Source: Pseudomonadales bacterium (GTDB lineage: Bacteria > Pseudomonadota > Gammaproteobacteria > Pseudomonadales > UBA5518). Taken from it: 64,000 nt of DNA. This document shows positions 8,160 to 15,640 of the stretch, one piece after another; the first letter of the stretch is position 1; each line of letters opens with the position of its first letter. Where the stretch lies: contig JACKOP010000005.1 of NCBI GenBank assembly GCA_024234165.1, forward strand, positions 1 to 64,000, written 5' to 3'. The notes beneath the pieces are model-generated. The model did no database searches. It was not told where the DNA came from and saw only the letters and a program-made list of their open reading frames with translations. Made by a program: the position numbers and the translations under genes.

Positions 8160-9637
8160 CGCAGCGGATCCTCGGCAAGGGGTGCGTCGTTGGACAGGGG
8201 CACGTAGGCCGGGGGCAGCCCGGTGGCGGCATACTCGACCATGAGCGCGCGCAACAGCGGCGCCATGGGGCTGTGCGCCGGCGGGTCGGGCAGTATTGGC
8301 ACCGTAGGCGTGCGCACTGCGTGCAGGCGCCTCGCGGCGCTGGCGTGAGCCGTCTTGTCCAGCGGGTAGAGCGCACAGATCGGCGTCCCGCTCAGCGGAT
8401 CGATCAGCTCGACCGTGCGCAGGTCCCAGCGCGCGTAGCGCACCGTGAGCCGTGCGAGGTGGCGGTAGCGCGAGGGCACCTCGAAGCGTGTGCTCTCGAG
8501 CGAGAACGTGCCGTCGGAGCGCCGTTGGGTGCGCACGGCTTCGGTGCGAAACGCCTGGCGCAGCCGCTCGCTCCCGGGGCACTCGCGTCCGACATCGGTG
8601 CCGTCGCCGTAGCGTGCCAGCGGCGAACAGCCGAGTTCGCTGTGAGAACGGCGGTTGTACTCCATCTCGACCCAGGCCTGCGTGGCCTCGTTCAGCCGCT
8701 CGAGCGTGAGCTCTGCGCAGCCCTCGAGCATCGCCATCAGGCGCGACTCCACGCTCGCCCAGAACGTCTCCTGCTTGGCGTTCTGGTACGGCGAGTACGG
8801 CAGCGTGGTCTCGTGCACGATGCCGAGCGTGTGCAGCCCGGCCGTGACCTCGGCGGCCAGCATCGGTGCGCCGTTGTCGGTCATCAGCGCACGCGGCAAC
8901 GCGCGCTTCTGCAGCGCTTGCGAGAGCCCGTGCACGAAGGTCTCGGCCGTCTCGGCCAGATACCACTGCAGGTGGCAGGCAAGACGCGAGTGGTCATCGA
9001 TCACCCCGAGCAGCACGGGTTTTTGCCACACGCCCGTGCGGCTGAGCACCGGGTGTGTGCCGTGGTGGAAGTCGGCGTGCCAGAGCGCGTTGGTGTGCGC
9101 GCTCTCGTAAGAGCGGACCTCGACCCGCGCGAGCCGTTCGCGTGCTTCGGCGCGAGCGGCGCTGTCGCGCACGGATCGCCGCGCCTGGCGAAACAACCCC
9201 TGCGCCGCAAAGTAGCGGCGCACGCTCGCGTACGAGGGCGCCGCCCCGAGTGCCGGATCCTCGCGCAGCCGTACGGCCAGGTTGTCGTAGTGCAGCTGCA
9301 CCGTCCAGCTCGGGTGCGCGTGGTACTGGGCGTACAGCAGCGCACCGATCGCCGTCGACAGGCTGCGCTGGCGACCGGCATCCTTGCGCACCCCGCGGCG
9401 TAGTGCCGCCACCGGATCCGTGCGGGCGTTCTTCGCCGCGTAGTACCAGCGCTCGATCGTCGAGCGCCCGAACCGCACGGCCTCCCCCGTGACCGGGTGG
9501 CGCCAGTGTCGGGCCGCCAGCTGCACCAGCGTCTGCTGCAGCGCACCCGGCTCGGGCGGCGCCGCCAGCAGCGGACCGATGATCATGAAGCGCAGCCGTG
9601 CCCAGCGGTCTCGATCGCCCTCGACCGTCCTGCCCAT
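8156..9637 (-). CDS. DDE (rve-type) transposase of the ATPase-linked module
   Basis: A 493-residue integrase-core transposase. Residues 60-70 hold a helix-turn-helix (RFGRSTIERWYY); the catalytic triad is visible as ALWHADFHHG (D), ALMTDNGAP (D) and NAKQETFWASVE (E), followed by a Mu/IS481-like C-terminal beta-barrel region. Such transposases work with an ATPase encoded just downstream, here overlapping by four bases. A third gene encoding a zinc-ribbon protein lies 77 bases upstream on the same strand. The gene looks complete with a normal ATG at 9637. The general type is Tn7/Mu-like; the precise IS family is not assigned. Confidence 0.82.
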   Translation of the reverse strand: MGRTVEGDRDRWARLRFMIIGPLLAAPPEPGALQQTLVQLAARHWRHPVTGEAVRFGRSTIERWYYAAKNARTDPVAALRRGVRKDAGRQRSLSTAIGALLYAQYHAHPSWTVQLHYDNLAVRLREDPALGAAPSYASVRRYFAAQGLFRQARRSVRDSAARAEARERLARVEVRSYESAHTNALWHADFHHGTHPVLSRTGVWQKPVLLGVIDDHSRLACHLQWYLAETAETFVHGLSQALQKRALPRALMTDNGAPMLAAEVTAGLHTLGIVHETTLPYSPYQNAKQETFWASVESRLMAMLEGCAELTLERLNEATQAWVEMEYNRRSHSELGCSPLARYGDGTDVGRECPGSERLRQAFRTEAVRTQRRSDGTFSLESTRFEVPSRYRHLARLTVRYARWDLRTVELIDPLSGTPICALYPLDKTAHASAARRLHAVRTPTVPILPDPPAHSPMAPLLRALMVEYAATGLPPAYVPLSNDAPLAEDPLR

Positions 9638-9713
9638 GCGAAATCCCCGTGCGGTGAGTGTATGCGCAGCCTACGCAGCTCCTCCGCCTCGCGGCACCCG
9701 CATCGTCTGCGGG

Positions 9714-10289
9714 TCATCCGCGCGCCCTCACCGAACGCGACAGCGGTGCGAGCAGCCGCAGCAGCCCCACCACCGAAGTTGCCGAGAAGGCCTCACCCCA
9801 GCGTTCCAGCAATCCGCGCGGCAACGCTTGCTCCTCCACTGGCGTGGCCAGTCGTGCCCGGATCGCCGCCCACGGCGCACTGGCTGCGAAATCTCTCCGC
9901 CACCACCGTCGCCAGCGCTCGAGCGTGCGCAAACCGACCCCGATACGCTCGCACAGTCGCTGCCGGTGCCGCTCACTCAGACCCTGTGCCAGCGCACACG
10001 CCAGCACCACCACGGCGCCCGCAAACACCCGGCGCCCCAGAAAACGCACCGACGACGGCGTCATGCGCCGTCGGCACCCGTCGCGGGCACAGCAGAAACT
10101 CAGGCGTCGCACCCCGTCCGGCCCGAACAGCGCACGCGGCACGCCGCGCGGCTTTGCGCGGGTAGTCGGCGCGATGCAGCGGCGCACCGCACGCCGGACA
10201 GCCGCCCGCGCTCTCCTGCTCCGCCGGTCGTGATCGATCAGCTGCAAAAACCGCCAGAAGCTGGCATCGCGTAACAGGGCATGGCACAT
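9714..10289 (-). pseudogene. Zinc-ribbon helper protein of the transposition module, with two compensating frameshifts
   Basis: Starts MCHALLRDASFWRFLQLIDH and ends in a helix-rich part (GLRTLERWRRWWRRDF, RLLAPLSRSV). Between about 10148 and 10222 the reading frame gives arginine-rich nonsense, whereas the next frame reads QESAGGCPACGAPLHRADYP, a CxxC zinc knuckle followed by RK that rejoins PRGVPRALFGP. Two opposite one-base shifts therefore remove the CPACG knuckle while keeping both ends in frame. I recall proteins of this type (CPxCG...LHRADYPRKPRG, then RRLSFCC and RMTPPSVRFLGRR) next to this transposase/ATPase pair in other bacteria. Role unknown; probably DNA or target binding. Confidence 0.65.
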
Positions 10290-10507
10290 TGGAGTGGTCT
10301 CGCATTCTTGGTCGAACACGAGACAACCCCCTCGGAGGGCTTCTTGCAAGCTCTTCGAGGGGGCCTTGCTTCCGCTCCTCGCCAACCGTGACAAAAAACG
10401 GCCGGAAATCCCTCAGATAGTCTGGTCAGGCTCACTGGATAACCGCCACCCGCTCGGCACCGACCTCGGTCCAACAGAAGAGCCAATTGCGCTGTTTATG
10501 GGAAGCT

Positions 10508-10750
10508 TTCCATAACAGAAAAGCATGGATGTTCTCGGACACGCCTGCTGGCGCACGCGCCAGTGCGTTGGTCTACTCGCTCATCGAGACGGCCAAGGCC
10601 AATGGACGCGAACCGTACGCGTGGCTGTGCCTTGTGCTCGAACGCCTGCCACTGGCTAAAACCGTCGCAGAAATCGAAGCGCTGTTGCCGTGGAATGTCC
10701 ATGACCAGGATTTAGCCATGAACCTGCTCGCTCGTGAACAATGGGGTTGA
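10508..10750 (+). pseudogene. IS66 family transposase (TnpC), C-terminal stub
   Basis: The frame to the stop at 10748-10750 reads NRKAWMFSDTPAGARASALV, then YSLIETAKANGREPYAWLC and LERLPLAKTVAEIEALLPWN, which is the C-terminal end of IS66 transposases (normally GRKNWLFSDTPAGA... LLPWN). Everything before is missing, and non-IS66 sequence lies upstream. The transposition module probably inserted near 10505 or a deletion removed the rest. Confidence 0.85.
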
Positions 10751-11308
10751 TGGATCGGATACAGAAGATCACTGACATCTACGCCACGGCGCTGGACTAC
10801 GACACCACAGCGACGGCCACGAAGCGTTTTTTGCAGCGGTGCAGAACAAGTTGCATTACGCCGTTCACGGGCAAACGGCCGCCGAGGTGATCGTGGATCG
10901 GGCGGACCACCAGAAAGAAAACATGGGCCTGACCCACTGGGAAGGCGCACCCCACGGCAAGATCCACAAATACGATGTATCCCTCGCCAAGAACTACCGG
11001 TCGGAGTTCGAGTTGGCGCAGATGCAGCGTATCGTGTCGGCCTATCTGGACATGGCTGAACTTCAGCCCATGCGCCGCATCCCCATGACCATGCAGGATT
11101 GGGAGGAACGCTTGAGCGGCCTCCTGGACTCTGGGATCGAGACATTCTGCAGGATGCAGGCAAGGTGTCTGCAGAAATCGCCAAGGCACATGCCGAAAGC
11201 GAATTCGAGAAATACCGCATCGTGCAGGATCGGTTGTTTGAGAGCGATTTTGACCGCTTGCTGAAACAGATTGAATCCGGCAACACGCTGGATGGCGACA
11301 AGGAATAA
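10750..11308 (+). pseudogene. RhuM-family protein, 5'-truncated and frameshifted
   Basis: C-terminal two-thirds of a RhuM (virulence/Fic-associated) protein: KITDIYATALDYDTTATATK, then after a shift in a T6 run at about 10829-10834, AAVQNKLHYAVHGQTAAEVI and AKNYRSEFELAQMQRIVSAY, then after a second shift near 11130 DRDILQDAGKVSAEIAKAHA. The usual N-terminal KilA-like region is absent; the IS66 stub abuts directly (TGATG overlap at 10748-10752). RhuM proteins are found in islands and defence neighbourhoods; molecular function is not settled. It was probably the first gene of the operon with the next three. Confidence 0.8.
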
Positions 11309-11312
11309 GGCG

Positions 11313-11633
11313 ATGGCCGCCAAGAAAGCCATCAGCGATTACAAGAAGGCACTGGGCCAGCCCGAGGGCCTGGCCGAACTCACAGTGTTCTATTGCGAAG
11401 AGGTGTTCGACTTTCTGGCCGGATGCGGCATGGACGACGAAGGCTTCTATGACGCGCTGTTGCGGATGTTCGAGCAGGCACTGAAATATGTGCTGACCTT
11501 GCCCGCCGGGCAGAAGGCCACATTCATTGCCCGGCTGGACCGGGTGCGCCAACTGGGGCAGAACGTCGGCTGGGGCGTGGGCGATGACTTCGATCACTTC
11601 TGGTCCGAAGCCGGCTTGGTAGGTGAGGAATGA
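11313..11633 (+). CDS. Conserved hypothetical protein, about 106 residues
   Basis: Begins MAAKKAISDYKKALGQPEGL and contains AELTVFYCEEVFDFLAGCGM and a C-terminal RLDRVRQLGQNVGWGVGDDF. All-helical in appearance, acidic, no signal peptide. I recall similar small proteins in islands of Proteobacteria but know no function. It begins four bases after the rhuM stop and its own stop overlaps the next ATG (ATGA), so it belongs to the rhuM-TOTE operon. The ATG at 11313 is preferred to the upstream frame because of the rhuM boundary. Confidence 0.6.
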   Translation: MAAKKAISDYKKALGQPEGLAELTVFYCEEVFDFLAGCGMDDEGFYDALLRMFEQALKYVLTLPAGQKATFIARLDRVRQLGQNVGWGVGDDFDHFWSEAGLVGEE

Positions 11634-11965
11634 AGAAAACCGAGAAGGCTGTGCTGGGCACTTGGCGCATCACCGGTATGGAAGTCTGGGATGCCGACTA
11701 CTTTGATATGGATGCCCCGGCGCACATCACGCTCCGCGACGATCTGACCGGCGCGCTCCAGTTCGGCCAGGTGCAAGGCGACATCGATGCGCGTGTCAGC
11801 AGCGTGGACGGCGTGGCGCGAGTGGAGTTTTCCTGGTCGGGTGCCGATGAGAACGACCCGATGAGCGGGCGCGGTTGGCTGGAGGTGACGGGCGATCAGG
11901 CGCAGGGACGCATCTTCATCCATCTGGGCGATGACTCAGCCTTCACTGCGGTGCGCGCGGGATGA
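11630..11965 (+). CDS. Conserved hypothetical protein, 111 residues
   Basis: Begins MKKTEKAVLGTWRITGMEVW and has DADYFDMDAPAHITL, LQFGQVQGDIDARV, RVEFSWSGADENDPMSGRGW and a final IFIHLGDDSAF. The pattern of alternating strands suggests a small beta-barrel (lipocalin-like) fold. It overlaps both neighbours by four bases (ATGA on each side), which is strong evidence for a translated, coupled gene. I recall conserved island proteins with the WDADYF and GSGWL motifs; function unknown. Confidence 0.65.
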   Translation: MKKTEKAVLGTWRITGMEVWDADYFDMDAPAHITLRDDLTGALQFGQVQGDIDARVSSVDGVARVEFSWSGADENDPMSGRGWLEVTGDQAQGRIFIHLGDDSAFTAVRAG

Positions 11966-13116
11966 ACGGCCCGGAGGTCGATCAGGCTTTGGAACTGAAA
12001 GCCCTCCAGGCCGAAAACGCCCGCTTGGTCGCACTGCTCGAATTTCATGGGATCGAATGGCGGGTGCCGCCACAGCCAATCACCGTGGCTGCTCCAGAAC
12101 CAGAACCATCCCGCCTTTCCACGGCTGAAAAGGTGACGCTGTTCCGCCGCCTGTTCCGCGGGCGCACTGATGTGTACCCTATCCGCTGGGAAGGCAAGAC
12201 CTCTGGTAAATCAGGCTATGCCCCAGCCTGCGCCAACGAGTGGCGCGCCGGTGTTTGCGAAAAGCCGCGCATCAAATGCGGTGATTGCAGCAACCGCCTG
12301 CTGATCCCAATGTCCGATTCAGTTATCTACGACCATCTGGCTGGTGAGCACACGGTCGGCGTTTATCCGCTGCTGGAGGATGACACCTGCTATTTCTTGG
12401 CTGTCGATTTTGACGAGGCCGACTGGCGCGACGACGCCCGCGCTTTCATGCAATCCTGCCATGAACTGGGTGTCCCGGCTGCGCTGGAAATCTCTCGGTC
12501 TGGAAATGGCGCGCACGCGTGGGTGTTCTTTGCATCCCGCGTTTCCGCCCGTGATGCCCGGCGTTTGGGCACGGCGATCATCAGCCATACGTGCTCACGC
12601 GCTCGGCAACTGAAGCTGGAATCCTATGACCGCCTGTTTCCGAACCAGGACACGATGCCCAAAGGCGGCTTTGGCAACCTGATCGCCTTGCCGCTACAGA
12701 AGTGGCCTCGCGAGAGTGGCTGCAGCGTCTTCGTCGATGCCGATCTGCGCCCGTATCCGGATCAGTGGGGTTTCCTCGCCTCCATCCAGCCCATGGCCGC
12801 ACACGATATCGAGCCGACCATCTTGCGGGCCACGGGCGGCGCCCATCCGCTGGACGTCACCTTCATCGATGATGAAGACTTGGCCACACCCTGGAAGCGT
12901 GAGAGCACATCGACCAAGAATCTGGCAGGGCTAGTGCCGAAGTCGTTGACCGTGACGCTGGCCAACCTGATCTATTTTGAGAAGGCCCAACTGCCGCAGG
13001 CACTGGCCAATCGCCTGATCCGCCTAGGAGCCTGCGCGGCAGAAGGGAAATCACATTGCCGAGAAATTCCAAGCGCACTTTTTGAAGCAGCGGACGCGGC
13101 GATGTGGAGGAAATGA
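11962..13116 (+). pseudogene. TOTE-type archaeo-eukaryotic primase, cut off before its helicase
   Basis: Residues about 1-45 form a short coiled coil; 50-115 hold RLFRGRTDVYPIRWEGKTSG and a CANEW...CEKPRIKCGDCSNR four-cysteine site; 120-350 form the archaeo-eukaryotic primase (AEP) domain with the metal-binding VDFDEADW, the SRSGNGAHAWVFF signature and GNLIALPLQ. This is the AEP module of TOTE conflict systems, which normally continues into a superfamily 2 helicase. Here real similarity ends at ANRLIRL, at the CTAG target of the IS1182 element (13024-13027); the rest to 13116 is IS sequence. No helicase follows on the other side. Start ATG overlaps the upstream stop by four bases. Confidence 0.8.
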
Positions 13117-14593
13117 CCTGTGCGGCACGTACCTGATGACACATGCCCAAGCGTGGCAGTGGCCTGAGGGCGAGTTTTCTCTCTCTTGCCCCTCATGCCC
13201 ACGCTGCCATCCGCCTCAAGTTCATCGCCAGACACACCAGTTTCCATTCGGCCCGTACCTTCTCCACGCCACGAAAACTGAATTGCCGGAATCCCAACAC
13301 CGATTTGATCCAGCCGTTGGGTGCTTCCACGATGGCCTTGCGACGGCGGTACGCCGCCTTGCCGGCTTCACTGGCTAGCGTTTGCGCCATGTCCGCGGTG
13401 TGCGGGTATTTTTGTGCATCCACCTGCGCTTGTTCGCGCCCTTCTCGCCCCAGTGCCACGATGACCTCACAGGGCGTGTGTGCCAGCGCGGCCAGCGCCG
13501 CTTCACTGCGATAGCCGGTGTCGGCCAGAACCTGCTTCGGCAAGGCCCCCGTCGTGCGCTGTACCGCGTCCACCATCCCCGGCAACTGGCCACTGTCGGC
13601 GGCGCAGTCGGTAAGCTCTGCCGCCACGATGATCTGACGCTCGGCATCCACCGCCGTCTGCGCGTTGTAGCTGTGGTCGAAGCCGCCGTTGGACTGCTTC
13701 ATGATCCGGCTCTGCGGATCGGTGAAGCTGGTCTGGTCGCTGTCCTCGGGCACGCCGAAGTCGCGTTTGAACGGTTTGCCTTTTCTCGGCTTGCCGTCGG
13801 AATCATGCGGCTTGCGCTCGTCGCCTTCATAGCGCCCGCGTGCGGTATCGGCCTCGCGCTGCTGCGCTTCCAGACGCGCCTTGCCGGCCTGGATCGCCGC
13901 CAGCCGCGCTTCGCGCCGCGCGATCTCGGCCGGCAGATCGTGATCGGGTTCGCTCGCCTCTGCCGCGTCCGTGGCGCGGGCGCGCTCCAGCAGCGCCGCA
14001 ATCTCTTCCTTCAACTCCACTTCGGCCTTGAGCATCCGCCCATAGCTCATCGCCTTGTGGCGCGAGGCGTTGGCCTTCACCTTCGTCCCATCTACCGCAA
14101 TCGTGCCCAGCTTCACCAGCCCGCACTCGCGCGCCAGCTTCACCACCTGCACGAACAAGGCCGACAGTTCCTCCAGATGCAGCGCACGGAAATCGCTCAG
14201 GGTCCGGTGCGCCGGGAAGTTGCCCGCCGCCAACACACGGAACGCCACGTCGTCATACAGCCGACGCGCCAGCTTGCGCGAGGAGAACACCCCCGTCGCA
14301 TAGCCATACAGCAGCACCTTCACCATCATCTCCGGGTGAAACGGCTGATTGCGTGGCCCGCCCTTGGCGTAACGGGCGTGGAACGCCGACAGGTCCAGCG
14401 AGGCCACGGTGTCGGCAATGAAGTACGCCAGATGCCCTTCGGGCAGCCAGTCCGCCGCCGACACCGGCAGCAAATGCCCTTGATCAGGGTGATACGGAAG
14501 GTAGGAAGTCGTCATGTCGCAGTCGTCGCCCATCGTCGTCATGCCATTATTGTCGCCTATCAGAGCAGCGTTGGGCTTCTGCCGCGCAGGCTC
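13028..14593 (-). mobile_element. IS1182-family insertion sequence, complete, 1566 bp
   Basis: Terminal inverted repeats GAGCCTGCGCGGCAGAAG (13028-13045) and CTTCTGCCGCGCAGGCTC (14576-14593) are perfect over 18 bases. The element is flanked on both sides by CTAG (13024-13027 and 14594-14597), a palindromic 4-bp target duplication. It carries one intact transposase gene on the minus strand. It interrupts a fused sequence of TOTE primase and phage genes. Confidence 0.93.
13193..14542 (-). CDS. IS1182-family transposase
   Basis: A 449-residue transposase, intact. The N-terminal DUF772-like region contains YLPYHPDQGHLLPVSAADWL and RNQPFHPEMMVKVLLYGYAT; the middle has KLGTIAVDGTKVKANASRHK and a charged coiled-coil linker; the C-terminal DDE part includes GFDHSYNAQTAVD, VLADTGYRSEAAL and IVEAPNGWIKSVLGFRQFSF. 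Start at 14542 may be moved to an internal ATG a few codons on (MTTSYLPYHP). It lies fully within matched inverted repeats, so the element may still be mobile. Confidence 0.92.
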   Translation of the reverse strand: MTTMGDDCDMTTSYLPYHPDQGHLLPVSAADWLPEGHLAYFIADTVASLDLSAFHARYAKGGPRNQPFHPEMMVKVLLYGYATGVFSSRKLARRLYDDVAFRVLAAGNFPAHRTLSDFRALHLEELSALFVQVVKLARECGLVKLGTIAVDGTKVKANASRHKAMSYGRMLKAEVELKEEIAALLERARATDAAEASEPDHDLPAEIARREARLAAIQAGKARLEAQQREADTARGRYEGDERKPHDSDGKPRKGKPFKRDFGVPEDSDQTSFTDPQSRIMKQSNGGFDHSYNAQTAVDAERQIIVAAELTDCAADSGQLPGMVDAVQRTTGALPKQVLADTGYRSEAALAALAHTPCEVIVALGREGREQAQVDAQKYPHTADMAQTLASEAGKAAYRRRKAIVEAPNGWIKSVLGFRQFSFRGVEKVRAEWKLVCLAMNLRRMAAWA

Positions 14594-14597
14594 CTAG

Positions 14598-14951
14598 GAC
14601 GGTCTGCATTACACCGCCGTGTTCGCAGGCAACCACAAGAACGATTTCTCGCCGCACGGGCCGCTCACCCCGCAGGCCAGCACCGCTTTGCAGGCCGAAG
14701 TGGATCGGCTTTACGCCATCTTCGCCACGCAGGTCACGGCCATGCGCTGGCTGGATGTGGATGCTGTGCGCACCGCCGGCCTGTGCATGAACGGCTCGCA
14801 TGCGTGGTTTGAACGGCACGGTCTGGACTTTCGTGCCTTTCTGCGTGAAGGGCTTGATGCGCAAACGCTGCTGGCCACGAATGACACGATGGCGCTGCGG
14901 GTGGTGAATTACGCAAAAGTGCACGCGCGAACTCGGCAGGAGAAGCACTGA
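14598..14951 (+). pseudogene. Phage chimera: S49 (capsid) peptidase fragment fused to a small phage gene
   Basis: The frame entering from the IS edge reads DGLHYTAVFAGNHKNDFSPH and LTPQASTALQAEVDRLYAIF, characteristic of phage S49/SppA-like head-maturation peptidases. After VDADAVRTAG-like sequence it changes without a stop into CMNGSHAWFERHGLDFRAFL and ATNDTMALRVVNYAK, which resembles a short conserved phage protein of the tail region. An in-frame deletion has joined the two. The first residues are lost at the IS insertion site. No active-site Ser/Lys region of the peptidase is retained. Confidence 0.65.
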
Positions 14952-15112
14952 TGGGTGGCAGCAGCAAGAAGCAAACCGTCGGCTACCGCTACCGCATGGG
15001 CCTGCATCTGGTGCTGTGCCAAGGGCCGGTCGATGCCGTGCAGGAAATCCAGATGGCGAGCGCACGGCGTGAGCCTGACCAGACTATTGGCTGCAATTTT
15101 TGCGGAGATTGA
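14951..15112 (+). pseudogene. Phage tail-tip protein, N-terminal fragment
   Basis: ATG at 14951 shares a base with the preceding stop (TGATG). The first residues, MGGSSKKQTVGYRYRMGLHL and VLCQGPVDAVQEIQ, match the start of large phage tail (J-like host specificity) proteins. Similarity is lost after about 40 residues and a stop occurs at 15110-15112, so only the N terminus remains. Confidence 0.7.
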
Positions 15113-15253
15113 TGCCGTTATTCTCCGCAAAGAAAAGATAGTGGCGCAGTTCGGACATGGGACAGGCGAACTGCGCCATAAATTGGCTCGGTTCTGAAAA
15201 CCGCGCCATATTGGGTGTAAATAGCTATCAATTTGGAATCGAGAACACCACTA

Positions 15254-15368
15254 TTTCCCGATCGGGAAACAAAAGGCAAGTTATGCCCTAACCACACTGA
15301 ACATTCCCGATCGGGAAATATCGTTTGCACATAGTCCGGTTGTGGTTGATAATTTCCCGAACGGGAAA
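15254..15368 (+). promoter_or_regulatory. Three HipB-type palindromic operators
   Basis: TTTCCCGATCGGGAAA (15254-15269), ATTCCCGATCGGGAAA (15303-15318) and TTTCCCGAACGGGAAA (15353-15368). The centres are 49 and 50 bases apart. The third covers the -10 region and lies 11 bases before hipB. HipB dimers are known to bind several spaced palindromes in the hip promoter; the motif here differs from the E. coli one in sequence but has the same layout. Confidence 0.88.
15325..15353 (+). promoter_or_regulatory. hipBA promoter
   Basis: TTGCAC (15325-15330), 17-base spacer, GATAAT (15348-15353). It lies between operators 2 and 3, and the -10 hexamer touches operator 3, so HipB binding should block RNA polymerase. 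Confidence 0.7.
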
Positions 15369-15379
15369 CTGAACAAGCC

Positions 15380-15640
15380 ATGACATCCATTCGATCACCT
15401 CAACAACTAGGGCGTGCACTGCGTGCCGCTCGCAAGCAACTCGGGCTGACCCAGCCCCAGTTGGCGCTGGCAGCTGGGGTGGGCGTGCGCTTCATTGTCG
15501 ATCTTGAAGCAGGCAAACCCACCTTGCGGCTGGAAAACGTGCTGCGGGTCATTGATGCCCTGGGTGGTGAGGTCCAGTTGAGTGGATTGCCATCTGATGC
15601 TTCCGACACTCAACGAGAGGATGACGGCCATGGCGCATGA
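15380..15640 (+). CDS. hipB: HipB-like antitoxin, XRE-family repressor
   Basis: An 86-residue protein with a Cro/CI helix-turn-helix: SPQQLGRALRAARKQLGLTQ, PQLALAAGVGVRFIVDLEAG and TLRLENVLRVIDALGGEVQL. It should bind the three upstream palindromes, repress the operon and hold HipA inactive. The ATG at 15380 lies just after operator 3. The gene overlaps hipA by 11 bases, ensuring coupled synthesis. The HTH and C-terminal LGGEVQL strand are intact; the tail (SDTQREDDGHGA) is charged and probably flexible. Confidence 0.9.
   Translation: MTSIRSPQQLGRALRAARKQLGLTQPQLALAAGVGVRFIVDLEAGKPTLRLENVLRVIDALGGEVQLSGLPSDASDTQREDDGHGA

Noticed and set aside
14955..15197. Plus-strand frame ending EIDAVILRKEKIVAQFGHG
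   Set aside because: It overlaps the phage tail-tip stub in another frame and matches no family I know; too short to support.
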